Program-made: the position numbers and the translations under genes
The notes under the pieces: generated by a model
What the model was told of the DNA's origin: nothing
The model's database searches: none
Seen by the model: the letters and a program-made list of their open reading frames with translations, nothing else
From: Diphasiastrum complanatum
Lineage: Eukaryota > Streptophyta > Lycopodiopsida > Lycopodiales > Lycopodiaceae
DNA length: 64,000 bases
Direction of reading: 5' to 3'
Assembly (NCBI GenBank): GCA_029204225.1
Contig: CM055093.1
Location: forward strand, 20,092,958 to 20,156,957
Part shown: positions 33,430 through 45,146 of the stretch, in pieces
Position numbering within the stretch: the stretch's first letter is position 1
Layout of the letters: each line of letters starts with the position of its first letter

Positions 33430-35110
33430 TTCCTGCCCAGCGCAAGAGCTTCTTGCTATTATCTATGCTCTTAAGAAGTGGCGCCATTATCTTCATCGAG
33501 TTCCATCTAACATTATTACTGATCACCAGTCTTTACGTTATTTGTTTTCTCAACGTGACCTTAGTGATCGTCAGTTTCGGTGGTTGCAATTTTTACAGTC
33601 TTTTAATTTTTCTATATTCTATCGTCCTGGTCGTGCTAACACTGTTGTTGATGCATTATCTCGTCTTCCAGCTTTGTTGAATACACTCGTTTCTACTATT
33701 CCTACATGGTTTGATGATCTACCTTCCGCATACCTTACATGTTCTGATTTTCGTGATGTTTATAATTCTGCCCTCCTGTTTCGTCCCGTCCTCATCAGGT
33801 TTACTCCATTGTTGACAACCGTCTTTATTGTTATGATTCTCTTTGTATTCCTAGTTCCTTGGGTATCTGCTCCCAATTGTTGTCGGATGCTCATTCCTCC
33901 CCCGTTGGGGGTCACTTTGGTTTTCAGAAGTCTTATGCTCATCTCAAAGACCATTTCTATTGGCCCTCTCTTCGATCTGAGCTTGCTGTACTTATTCGTA
34001 CCTGCCCTTTCTGTCTTCGTAATAAGTACTCATGTGCTAAGTCTGCTGGTTTGCTCCAGTGTTGGCCTATTCGCCAGTGGACTGATTTATCTATGGACTT
34101 TATCCTTGGCCTTTCCCGTACCTAGCGTGGTCACGATTCATGTATGGTGGTAGTTGACAGGTTCTCAAAACAGACACATTTTATACCAGTTCGCAGTACC
34201 ATCATAGCAGAGCAGTGTGCACGTTTGTTCCTACCAGAGATTTTCCGCCTGCATGGATTTCCCCGTACTATCCTTTCTGATCAAGATAGTAAGTTTACAT
34301 CTATATTCTGGACAGAGCTTATGCGTATCTTGGATGTACAGCTTTTTATGGGTTCTACTTATCACTCTACTTCTGATGGGCAGTCTAAGGTCCTTAACAG
34401 GATCCTTGAGGATTATTTACGCCATTTTGTTACTCCTTCTGGGAAGGATTGGGATCAACATTTATGTTTAGCAGAGTATAGCTATAATAGCTCAGTTAGT
34501 ACCAGCACAGGTGTCTCACCATTTTTATTATCTCATGGTTATGCACCTCTTTTACCTGGCATTCCTCTCCCTCTTGAGGATACACCTATCACACTTGCAT
34601 CCTTTCTATCAGGTGCCCGAGAGCTTATTACCCGGGCCAGTTCTCATTTACAACATGTTCAGCAGCGTTATCAGACCTCAGTTAATCGTCACTGCCGCCA
34701 TGTTGAGCTTCAACTGCACCACGTTATTATGGCCCTTATCGCATTTTGGAGGTTCTTAGTCCAATTACATATCGCTTACAGCTTCCTGCTTCCACACGAG
34801 CCTGTGATGTATTCCATGTCAGTTTATTACGTGCTGCTATTGAGGATGACGCTCCTTGTGATGTTGAGTTTCCTACTGCTCCCAAGTTATTTCCATTTTT
34901 ACCTGCTGCTATATTACAGGTTCGTCTATACCATAGTTGACGCCGCCGACAGATTCAGTTTTTGGTCCAGTGGGATGGTCGTCCTATTGAGGAGGCCACG
35001 TGGGAGCCTATTGATGTCTTTTATCATACACCATCACTTGCGGATCGGGCTCGTGCTCTTGCTGCACTTGTTGATTCCTCTACATCAGATGTTGTTCTAG
35101 TTGTTGATGC
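33430..35110 (+). pseudogene. AC-1 RNase H, integrase and chromodomain
   Basis: Frame segments give AQELLAIIYALKKWRHYL, DHQSLRYLFSQRDLS and ANTVVDALSRL (RNase H end). Integrase follows: HSSPVGGHFGFQKSY, CPFCLRNKYSC, LSMDFILGLSRT (Asp), VVVDRFSKQTHF, LSDQDSKFTSIFW (Asp), LNRILEDYLRHF (Glu). A deletion near 34720 removes part of the C-terminal domain; AC-2 retains the corresponding segment. Then VLSPITYRLQLPA, VFHVSLLRAA and a chromodomain-like QFLVQWDGRPIEEATWEP. Several frameshifts and a stop at 34123. Confidence 0.85.
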
Positions 35111-35178
35111 ACCAAGGCTTGCTACTGTTTGATCCAATTTCTCTTCGGCAGTTGGGTCTTTTTTTTTGTGCCGGGGAG

Positions 35179-35585
35179 AGTTATGGACTCGGCTCATTAC
35201 ATTCGCCACGTCCATTTACATTTACTTTACTTTAATCAAATAAACAGGCCTTGGGACCTTTTTTATTCATTGGTGACACTTAGACTATATGGTTGGCCTT
35301 TGGCCTTATTATTCATTATTAAGCCATTTGGACATATTACTGGAGAGAGGGGGCCTTCTTGGCGGGCGCACTATTATCCCTCCCAGTTGGGCCCTAGCCA
35401 CCGGAAGCTTCCTTTTAGGGCTTTCTCTTGGCTATAAGTAGGGAAACTGTGTCATTTGTTATTTAGCTAATGATATTGATCTCTCTCTTTAGCCTCCTTA
35501 ATCTCTCTCTTTCTTGCTTTCTAAGTCTTGCTTATGTGCTGCTTTCATAGCTAGCTCTAGATCAGCTATGGCTCTAATCGTAACT
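35179..35585 (+). repeat. AC-1 3' LTR (407 bp)
   Basis: AGTTATGG...CGTAACT after the purine tract GCCGGGGAG. It ends directly at the second GCTAC. It lacks the tandem duplication of the 5' LTR and shows other scattered substitutions, so the insertion is not recent. Confidence 0.9.
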
Positions 35586-36689
35586 GCTACTGTTTGCGAA
35601 AAATTTCAACGACATCCATGGGTTCATGGGATGACATGCTGTGAATGTACTACTTGATGATAGTTCCATGCATAACATTGTTAAGTCAATATTGTTGCTA
35701 AAACTTCAGGTGGCCAACATGCTAAGTAATCACCAATTTTTGGTGAAGATGGCAACAACAGAGGATTGCCAAATCTAGGACTAGATTGTTCACTAGCTAC
35801 CATTGCGATGTCGAACATCTAGATATCCAAATTATGACTGTAGATAAAGTAGACAAAATTTTGGGCAAGGAGTGGTTTTACTCCAAGAATGAGCTCTTAA
35901 AAAAGGATTATGTCACACATAGTTTATTTTTTTTGCAAAAGGTTCATTGATTGACTTTTTATTGAGCATCTATCTGAAGGTCCAAAGTTCTAGGCAACTC
36001 CGAGAGTATCTTAGGACACATCACATTTGTCTTAGTAATTCCACTTGGGGAGTACCAGTACTTTTGGTCAACAAAAAGGATGAGGCACTGGCCTTTGCGT
36101 TGACTATAAAATGTTGAATAAAATGACTATTAAGAGCTGATAACCCTTGCCTAGGATGGATGATTTAATGGATCATTTGAATGGTGGAGCAAAAAATTTC
36201 TCCAAGATTGACATTAGATCAAGTTACAATTAGATAAGGATTGAAAAAGAACATATCCCTAAGACTGGTTATCGACTAGATACAACCACTATTGATTCTT
36301 AGTGTTGCTAGACGCACTAATTACATTCTAACAAATGATGAACGATGGAACGATATGTACTAATTTGTTTTTTTTCAAGGCTCGTTCCAAAACGAAACAC
36401 ATTCTAACGCGAACTGTTTCGGAATGGAAAACTATGAGTTGGAGATGTTTGTGGTAGTGTATCTAGATGACATTGATTTGTAGTCGAACCCTTGACAAGA
36501 GCCTGAAAAGCATCTTCATACTGTCTTATAGCTTCTAAGGCAAGAAAAGCTCTATGCTAAGCAATCAAAATGTGAGTACTTGCAGACAAAACTCAAATAC
36601 CTAGGCCAAATCATATTCGATCGAGGCATTGAGATCGATTATGATAGAGTTCATATGATATGTGAATTTAGCATAGGGCATAGCACGAG

Positions 36690-36690
<1 letters not shown>

Positions 36691-36730
<40 letters not shown>
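36691..36730. repeat. (C)40 homopolymer tract
   Basis: Forty consecutive C after CACGAGA and before GCCGCAG. Very unusual for plant DNA of this composition; it could be real, or an assembly or sequencing artefact at the edge of the gypsy remnant. Confidence 0.95.
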
Positions 36731-36731
<1 letters not shown>

Positions 36732-39700
36732 CCGCAGATGAGATCTATGTTCCATTAAGGAATATGGAGATACAAGTGATCAACGATAAAATAACATCTT
36801 CACAATTAGACTCAAGACCTTAGACACTTAGCTGAACTCAACTAAAATCAATTTTTGCAACATGTAATCATTGAAGTTACATCTCACACGAGCATCATAC
36901 ACTTCTTTCACAAATATTTAATCACTCCACATCATGTTGGCAAGTACGTATCTTTGGTAAATCTTTGTAAGATGTGGATTCATATATTTGAGGCATCAAT
37001 GTGAAATACGTACCACCAAAGAATCAAAATTAGAAATGTAAAACAATCCATAATTATAAGAAACTTTTATCTACTATCTTCCTCTCTTCTTTCTTTGCAC
37101 CACATTCTTTCCATGCTTGATTGATGATGTGAAGTCTCCATGCTCTCCCTCTCCTAGGATGCTATAATTTCCTAAAACCATCACTCACACTCTTCTCTGC
37201 AAACTCTCAAACGGAATGTTGTAGCACTCTTAAGATGGGATTCAGTCAAATGGCTCTCCTCCATGATGGCATGATCTACCCTCTTACATACAGGTTCCTT
37301 GGTGCTTGATCCTAGCTAGAAAGCTGATACTTTCCTATCTTAGGTAAGCAAAAGCCAAAAAGAAAAAGAAAGACCAATTTCTATGCATAGATCTATTTGC
37401 TGTTTTTAGAAATTACATTGACAGATATCCTATTTTTGAAGATCATATACTTTCAATAATTCCTTATGTTTAGCAAAGATGGATTCTTACCACTCACCTA
37501 TTTCTAGCAATTTCTATTTGGAGAAATTTTTACTTAGTCCAATGTTTCTCTCTAGGGACAAGCCCTAATTCAAGTCAATTTTCAAAGGATGGGTTTATCC
37601 CAACCGATTGATCCATAGGTGGATAAGTGATTTTTAATCAACCAGACCTGGATCCTAGTGAATAGGTCTTTTGGATCCACATCCTGAGACCATCCAGACT
37701 CTTAGCGGTCGTGTTAGTCTGCAATCATGTGAGACGAATCTCACTTCATAGATGATTCACCACATCCAACACAGGTTCCCAAGATGGTTAACTGCATTCA
37801 ACACAATTCTTGCATGTATTAGTTCACATCTAGGAAACTAGTCATGACGCTGTTAATCCAGAATATTTCATTGTGTATGGTTATAGCTCGTGAGGAATGC
37901 ACTGTGTTCAGAGAGAGAGTTCAAATCTCAGAAGTGTCCTTCCAGGTCTTGTTCCTCGTCAAACAGAGAGGGCCACAACCATACATCAAGCTAGACTATC
38001 TGTTCATAGCAGAGCACAGTCTGGCTCTTCGAGCCTGGAATAAACTGGTAGCAGCTCATATCTCAGTCTTAGAGTTCCTCAATAAAGTTAATTATGGAAA
38101 GAAAAATCTAACTTAAGATGCATACAGTTCAGGAGGGTTGTTACATTTTCATGCTCAGCTGCTTCATCGTAGCAAGATAGTACACTCAAGCTCAATTCCA
38201 TGAAGCAAACTTGTGAATCTAATCAATTGCATGAGTGGTGTAGGAATTTGGCTGCAAAAAAAATTTCCTTTAAAATCTCCACTTTTCATTGCATCAGGCT
38301 TGTAAGGGACAGTGCCACTAGTTCACCATTGTGTAGACAAGCCATCATCGGTGATGCTTAGCAGATTGAGATGCAAAAGCTCTCGTTTTAATTTCAATAT
38401 GCATAATGCCAATAAGCATATATACGGAGGTATTCGAACGAAAATATCTTAATGTGTGTACAGGTGACCATTTTTAGTAAACCAGGTATTTATGGAGTTC
38501 AGTTGAAAGTGTCAGAGCTCTGATAAGGACAATTTTAGTTTGTTACTTTCTAACAAATAAGGAATGTGTTACCACTTGCAGACAACACTTATTTTTATCA
38601 ATATTTATGTATCTTTTGACGTTACAGATACCCAAAGACATCTATATTTATGTGCATAATCTTCCCACTACTTAACATAGCACAGATCAAATCTGGAACC
38701 AGGTATGATTATTACTCGTTCCATATTGTACAGGTCCATGATTTCTTTGTGTAGATAAGCGAAATCCATGTACAGTCACTAGAGGAAGAAGGCTTGATGA
38801 TCCACTTTTGCAACAATCTCTATAACTTTCTATTTTCCTACTTGAGAGACTCTCCCAAAGTTCTGGACTGTGATACTCCAATGATAAGATAGACCTTCTT
38901 CTAGTCAATCTGGCTGCATAAGATATAGCTCCTCCATCTTTTGTTCACAGCTTTCTAGCCGATTGCTAACATCCTTACGAACATTTTATAGTTTCAAATT
39001 CGTATCTCAGATAAAGGATGATAACTAAATGCAATCAATTACCCTGCTGTCACTGAGAATATCCACTCCTGAAACCGATTTGCTTGATGATATTTGCACC
39101 CTGAAGACCAATCACATATTGATCTTTTGAAAGGAAATAGGCTTTTGATAATTATTCATGGAAAGTCATCTAGTCATAAACTAGGAAAGAGCCCTCGTCC
39201 TTCTAAGTTGGTGGAATCAAAAACCCAAAAGAGATAATAAACATCATCAAGCCTTGATCAGGCACTTAAGGGCTTAACTTGTTCCTAAGCTTGGAGAGTC
39301 CCATACAGTGTTCTGCAAGGCAGTTCGTTTCCAAGAATAATCCTAAAGTCACAATTCATATTGTTCATATGCATTAACTTCAGAAGTGATTAGAAAACTA
39401 TTTAAATTGATGTTAACATCTTGAATAATATCATAGAACATTGTTAATTGCTCCAACACAGTGGCTCACTGTGGCAGCCTGAAGGCAGCTTTTGAAAGTC
39501 TTTAATTGTGTGTAGTGAACCAGTCAAGAAGTGCAACTTGAGTCTAACATGGAAACAAATGGCAGATGAATAGCACCTTTCAAGTGAACCTGAAGTTGCA
39601 ATATGAACACACAAACCAAGTAAACAAAACATAAAGTCTGGTCTATTTACTTTCAGAGATTCACAATTTAACAGCTGAAGGACCTCAAATTTAAAAATGA

Positions 39701-40250
39701 AAAGGATGATGAGGTGGAAAACCTAAAAAAAAGGTCAAAGTATTGATATGGCTTTAATTATGTAGATGAAAATCACCAACACAGCATATTGACCAAATGT
39801 ATGTTTCTTGAGGCGAATAGGAGGGAATGACAGGAAGAACCTGACATTCGTTGTAGATACCCCAGATGACTCATAGAACACACAACGACTGTAGTATTGG
39901 TTCCAAGATGGACACTTTTTTGTGACTAGAACAATTGGGTGCACAAGCTCCCTCTAAAGTCCTCTTTGATAAACAAGAGAGGAACACATGGGCGCTATAG
40001 CTTTCAGAAGTTTTTCTAGCGCTTGCCTTCAATAGCATTGAAATTAAAAGTATTCTTGACTCTAGGAATTGAGAACGTATCTGACAACGGCAAGAGTCAA
40101 AATAGCATGCATTTACAACTACCTGTCTACACACGTTTTCAGAAATCAAAGAACATGTGAATCTCCTGTGTCCAAAATAAACTTTAATACCTGTATTTAC
40201 AGGATTTTGAATATGTCTGAGCAGAGCAGATTAAGACAGAAATTACTTAC
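36731..40250. other. intronic DNA, no gene recognised
   Basis: AT-rich. Frames at 37844-38116 (+) and 38687-38908 (-) were inspected and match nothing known to me. No LTR, PBS or RNA gene seen. Confidence 0.45.
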
Positions 40251-40302
40251 AACAGGGTGTCAAGTCTGCACCACCACCAAACCATCCATTCCCACCTTCA
40301 AT
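40251..40302 (-). CDS. coproporphyrinogen III oxidase, small GGGADLTP exon
   Basis: 52-bp exon encoding IEGGNGWFGGGADLTPC plus one base of the next codon. WFGGGADLTP is a hallmark of the family's substrate-binding region. Acceptor GATCCAG at 40303; donor TT|GTAAGTAA at 40251/40250. It joins in frame to the exon ending ...VRYFE (47775) and to the exon starting (T)TT GAT GAA (28023). It is isolated between introns of 12.2 kb and 7.5 kb. Confidence 0.9.
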
Positions 40303-40877
40303 CTGGATCATGGAAAACATTCACAGTTTTAGGTACTTGACTGAAGTAGCGTTTACTGATCATAAAATGTCAAGCACAAAAACCCATCACATCTAAGAAT
40401 TACTACATGAGGCATGTTCATGGTTCATACTGTCAAATACTCCGAAGCTGACTTTCAGCCTGTACTCGTTGTGGTCTCCCCATTGATCGCATAGGATCTA
40501 TTCATGAAAATGCTAGCCCATTATATCTCTTAGCTGCACATAAGTCATTTATAAATAGTCATGCACAGGGACGTCTATATGGACCTGAGACCATGGGTCT
40601 GCATTCGCTATTAATTGCATTTGGACCATATAGTTTGGGGCTTTGGTCCGTCATGAATTATTAAAGATTCATCAGAAATATTCATGGGTCATAAGATCAT
40701 TATTAGGTCCTACCCCAATTCACAGATAGTAATCTGACTTGTGTTCACACTATATATAGCTTTGGAGAACTGTATAAGAAAAGAATTGCTCTGTTCGTTC
40801 AATTTCTCTTTCCATATGCACTACATTTTGAGGAAAAATGGTTTATACTAACACATAGTTCCCAGGAATGGTACGCT

Positions 40878-41552
40878 TTGTGTGGACACCATGTGCTACG
40901 CATTCTATCGATCTGCTGATCCACGACATGTGCACACTTCCATGGATCCATGAGGTATCCTCTCCTACCTTCTTTCCTGTCTTTTATGCTAATTTTGTTG
41001 CTATCACTTCCTTCCTTTGCTCTGCCTGTACCAATTTTCTAATGGGTGTTTCATTTCACAAGTTTCTTTCGCATTTGTTGCATCTTCTTGGCATGTCTTT
41101 ACAGTCTATACATGATCGATATGGCAAGTGTGTCTAATCTGTGTCAGATGAAATTTTGTTTTGCAGTTATGGTTGCTCCACGGATAAACTGACATTTGTC
41201 AGAGATCCATCATGAACATCATGGTCTCATGTCCGCTTGGCACCGCGTTTTTACGAGGGGTGGATGCCATTCTTGGTGGTGCAGCCATCACCACGGCCGA
41301 GCACATTGTTCAAGTTGTCATAGACAACGCCACAATCTGCATGCAGATGGGAGAGCTGTTGATGTGCGAGCACTCCTGCATTGTGTGGACACCATGTGCT
41401 ACGCATTCTATCGATCTGCTGATCCACAACATGTCCACACTTCCATGGATCCATTAGGTATCCTCGCCATACCTTCTTTCCTGTCTTTTATGCTAGTTTT
41501 GTTGCTATCATTTCCTTGCTTTGCTCTGCCCGTACCAATTTTCTAATGGGTG
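40878..41552 (+). repeat. partial internal duplication in the hAT gene
   Basis: About 171 bp are repeated at 40878-41048 and 41381-41552 (offset about 503): the WTPCATHSIDLLIH exon end plus the following intron-like T-rich stretch to AATTTTCTAATGGGTG. A few substitutions separate them. Only the second copy is preceded by the full DUF659 segment. Confidence 0.85.
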
Positions 41553-42877
41553 CTTGTCTTGCAGATTACTGCTCAGGCCATGTGCATGGTCAGCTTCTCT
41601 CCCCTGGATCTCAAGAAGCCAAAACCCACACAGTTTGGCTACTGCTTTGTGGTTCTCGAGCGTTTTTTGGCGGCTGTGCAAGACCACTTGCGGAGGATGG
41701 TGACCAGCACTATATTCGATGAGTTCCTAGACCGTAGCGAGGATGTAGTCCATTTCCAGTCGACTGTATATGGAGATGTGTTCTGAACACGGGCATCAAA
41801 GCTAATTGATGTGCTAAGGCTTGTTTTTGTGTGCTGCACCTAGTAGACTGAGAGATATGAGTTCGTGGACCGCATTGGAGAGGCATTGACCAGATCCCGC
41901 TTGGACAAGGCCATGTACAATTCCGATCCCCAGTCTGTGCTGTCTTATGTTGTTGGGTGTTGCAGGAGGCAGGAACTGCTAGACATTTGGCAGCAGAGGT
42001 GGGACTAATTCCATAGGCCCATCCACACGGTAGCCCACATGTTGCACCCCTTGTGGCACACCACAAGACGAGCGGACGACCCAGAGCTCAACAGCTGGAG
42101 TACATAGATCGAGTCTATCCAAGGCCAGGTATTACATTGCAATTTCCATTTTATCTTCAGATTGTTTCCATGGTTCGTGCCCGTACGATCTTGCTTGTAT
42201 AGACACTGACTCGATTGTTATTTTGCCATCAGGTGGGGCTGAGCGCCTCAACATCATCGAGGCAGACTTGCTGAAGTTCGAGATAGGGATGGGGGTCTTT
42301 GGCCATGATCAATGCCAGCGGAGGAAAGACCGGCTCCGTCCAGTCACATGGTAGTTGTTATGGCCGCTCCACATCAGAGCTCCAATGCTTGGCAGAGAGA
42401 GTGTTTTCACAAGATTGTTCAGCTTAGTCTTGTGAGCGGAACTGGGGCAGCTGGTCCATGCAGCACACGAAGAAGAGGAACCAGCTATCGATTGAGCAGT
42501 GCATACGGCTGGTCTATGTGTCCAGCAATGCACAGATGCTACGACGATACGACAAAGACGGAGGCCTGCTGGAGGTTGTTTGCCCCAACCTTGCTTGCCT
42601 TGCATATGCTTCTCGACATTGCTAGTTTTTTGATATTTTATAAGCTCTGCAATGAGACTTGTATGGAGACTCGATATCTGTCATGGTTGCAGGTGAACCC
42701 TGACTCATGCATGCTCGACAGGGACACCACCATTCCACGAGCACACCAGATGCAATCCGATGCCTACAAGGAGATCCTTCGAGAGCTACACAGACATGTG
42801 GATGCCGAGGCCCGCTCTGCACGACGCCAGCGGAGAGCAGTTGCGAGGAAGAGATCGGTGACAGAGGAGGGAGGGGA

Positions 42878-44462
42878 TGTTACAACTCCCTAGGATTTTC
42901 GACTGCCTTTGTTACATACCTATGTAACTAGCAGTACTTCAGTGACCTCTATATGTACATTTAGTGTTGGGGACTAAATGGCAAGTTACCCTTGGATAAG
43001 GGGTACCCTTAGGATTAAGGGTAGGTGCCTTTGGATAAGGGCAGGCAAGTGACTATACCTTGGTCGGAGGTATGGAATCAAGTTACCCTTGGATAAGGGG
43101 TACCCTTAGGATTAAGGGTATGTGCCTTTAGATTAAGGTACTGGTGTCCTTGGATAAGGGCAGGTAGGTGTCTATGCCTTGGTCGGAGGTATGGAACCTA
43201 GTGAGGTGTTAGAAAGTCATTACCATGGGTGTTTGGCTATTTTTCTAAACCTTGGGCCTCAACCTTGAACCATATCACTTTATTGGTCTAGGACCAAAGT
43301 ATACAAGCACAACTTGGGCAATGGGACCTAGTAGGAGGGCGCCCTTCCAAGGGGTCCATTGAGTTCCCAACTCCCACAAGAAAAGCATTCAAAGAGTCAT
43401 AGGTTATGGAAGAAGTCTCTTGACCTTCCATAAGCCTATGAAGGTTCTTTAACTCCCCTAGGCCTCTCTCTTTCTCGTTGGTTGTGCATGGAACTCCATA
43501 GTGTATTGGAGGGTGCCAATTGCCATCTATATGAGGGGAGGAGGGCGCCCATTGGGAGGGGGCGGGATCTCTCTTGTTTTCTATGCTTATGCTCTAGTGT
43601 GGCTACTAGTGTATAGAGTGTTTTCTTGTGTGTAGTATGCTTAGGGTTTGGATCTTGCTTATGGTATGGGACATAAGTAGGGTTTGGATCTTGAGTATGC
43701 TATGGTGTGTGGTGGTATGCTTGTGATTAGTTATTGGTTAGCAAGGGGGTTGTGGGTGCTAGATTAGCCTAGATGCAGGATTGCATGTGCTAGCTAGCTA
43801 TGGTTGGGTGGTGAATACTTGAGGCCACTTGTTATCTACCTTTGTGATTAAGATTAGGGACACAGGTGGAGGACAGATCCATGGAGGCCTAAAGATCCTT
43901 ACTTGCAAGTGGAGGCATCCTAGCTTGGAGTTGGAGAGCATCTTGGAGCTTGCAGGTTACTTGGATGACCTTTGGAGGCACTACCTTTGGATTAGGAGGA
44001 CTTCCTCTTAGCTTGTAAAAGCCTTGAAGGTTCCACACACCCCATAGCAGTGACAACGCACCATATCCGCCCATCCATAGGGTCACAACCGACCCACCCC
44101 CGTGCACTGGAGCTATCGACATAGTCATGCCTAGTTGAGCCTCCTACGATAACTGGCGTCCAATACCACCAGCCATCGCACTCGGCTCTCCCTAGCACAC
44201 ATCTCCTGGCCTGGAGATACATCCTGGCTCATGCACGTGCTCTCCATCCACCAACTCCCGGGTAGACTGAGTGAATGGAAAGAGGGAAACCCCACCATTA
44301 TATAGGCATAGCACAGTAAGTCTCATCAAGCACGGTCCTACCGGCGACACGTGACCACCTAGGATGGTGACGCGTGGCACCCAAACATGTCGATAATGCC
44401 AGACCTGCGTCATGCCCCTTGCGAGGCCATCACTGAAGGGCATACCGTTATGGTACATAACA
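42878..44462 (-). repeat. 3' LTR of the chromodomain-only element, interrupted
   Basis: On the minus strand it starts TGTTATGTACC at 44462 and ends GTTGTAACA at 42878. A TATA box CCTATATAATGG lies near 44294-44305 (minus). Positions 42910-44020 are a foreign insertion with the duplicated target GCCTT. Apart from that it aligns base for base with 45147-45615, with scattered substitutions. Confidence 0.92.
42910..44020. mobile_element. 1111-bp insertion inside an LTR (probable solo LTR)
   Basis: Flanked by GCCTT at 42905-42909 and 44021-44025. Begins TGTTACATAC and ends CTTGTAAAA. TGTTACA against GTAAAA suggests TG...CA ends with one decayed base, which with the 5-bp TSD fits a solo LTR. Two diverged ~100-bp direct repeats lie at about 42984-43200 (AAGTTACCCTTGGATAAGGG... 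to GGTCGGAGGTATGGAA). No coding sequence recognised; strand undetermined. Confidence 0.75.
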
Positions 44463-44463
44463 T

Positions 44464-44478
44464 TCCCCCCCATAAAAA
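44464..44478 (-). promoter_or_regulatory. polypurine tract of the chromodomain-only element
   Basis: Minus strand TTTTTATGGGGGGGAA immediately before the LTR start TGTTATG. Position and purine content are typical. Confidence 0.8.
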
Positions 44479-44485
44479 CTTCCTT

Positions 44486-44623
44486 CTATGGGAAAAAACC
44501 AGGGAATCTAAGTCTCACATCATCTTCCTTCTCCCAGGTGTCCTCATCATCTAACTTACCTTTCCAACGAATCAGATATTCAGAAATCAAACAATTTCTC
44601 AGCTGATGTCGTCGAGTATCCAT
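44486..44623 (-). CDS. 45-residue chromodomain-like ORF
   Basis: Minus strand ATG 44623 to TAG 44486. It reads RRHQLRNCLISEYLIRWKGK then LDDEDTWEKEDDVR. L-R-----EYL-RWKG----DTWE is the C-terminal chromodomain signature of chromovirus integrases, which directs integration to particular chromatin. The frame runs from a CTGCAG-rich stretch and ends close to the PPT. It is the only coding piece left in this element. It may be just the relic of a deletion. Confidence 0.7.
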   Translation of the reverse strand: MDTRRHQLRNCLISEYLIRWKGKLDDEDTWEKEDDVRLRFPGFFP

Positions 44624-45132
44624 GATCCTGATGTGCAGGTACGAATACGTACCTGCAGCAAATCACAAAAAAAAACTTTATGTTCTTTGGTACGATCGGG
44701 TGCTAGAAGCGCGGACTCCAGCCGTGCAAAAGCCCACTTACCAAAAAAAAAATTTGGTAAATATTAAAGGGAGGGTGCTACAAGGGAATAAGGTTATGCA
44801 AGCTTAATAAAAGCTTTAACCGAAACCCATAACATTTCTTTTAATAATAAGCTTAAAAGAAATACAACCATAGCTCTTAGATGATTAGAAAACCCAATGT
44901 TTATGTCTTTTCATACTTCAAACCAGGGAAGGGTTTCAAAGAAAAGAGAGAAACAAAAAGGCCAACCAACTTAGAGAAAACTAAGTTCTTAAAATCCCAA
45001 GAAAATTCAAGCCTTTCAAGTATAAACTTGAACAAAGTTTTACTAAAACCAAATAGCCACATTCCATTAAAAGGAAGTCTTAACCACAAAAGCTATAATA
45101 GAAACGTGTGCACCTTGTCAAGGAAATCGGCT

Positions 45133-45144
45133 GCTCTGATACCA
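45133..45144 (-). promoter_or_regulatory. primer-binding site of the chromodomain-only element
   Basis: Minus strand TGGTATCAGAGC, two bases after the LTR end GTTGTAACA. Initiator tRNA-Met type. Confidence 0.9.
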
Positions 45145-45146
45145 AT

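Larger units (their letters stand above)
32853..35585 (+). mobile_element. AC-1: 2.7-kb gypsy element with AG...CT LTR ends
   Basis: LTRs 32853-33294 and 35179-35585, flanked by the 5-bp TSD GCTAC (32848-32852, 35586-35590). The PBS abuts the left LTR and a purine tract abuts the right LTR. The LTR begins AGTTATGG and ends CGTAACT. The interior is deleted: from just after the PBS it passes within 150 bases into RNase H, then integrase and a chromodomain. Gag, protease and RT are absent, so it is non-autonomous. The same family is AC-2 (54835-59929). Confidence 0.9.
32420..36670 (+). mobile_element. decayed gypsy element (gag and RT), split by AC-1
   Basis: The plus-strand gag part (32420-32852) and the protease-to-RT part (35591-36670) read through once AC-1 and one copy of GCTAC are discounted: LEDAL before continues as LFAKNFNDI after. 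RT motifs are STWGVPVLLVNKKDE, a damaged KIDIRS-YN, VVVYLDDIDL near 36453 and KLYAKQSKCEYLQTKLKYLG. Numerous stops. It lacks RNase H, integrase and LTRs, and the poly-C tract begins just after it. Confidence 0.75.
28024..40250 (-). other. CPOX intron of 12.2 kb loaded with transposons
   Basis: Intron between the GGGADLTP exon and the FFDD exon, defined by GTAAGT at 40250 and GCGGAG at 28024. It contains a decayed gypsy copy split by the element AC-1, another gypsy scrap, a poly-C tract and repeat-rich DNA, each listed separately. Flanking phases agree, which supports true splicing. Confidence 0.8.

Noticed and set aside
40560-40860. Solo LTR upstream of the hAT gene
   Set aside because: Composition is LTR-like and it ends CTAACA, but no convincing start or TSD was found.
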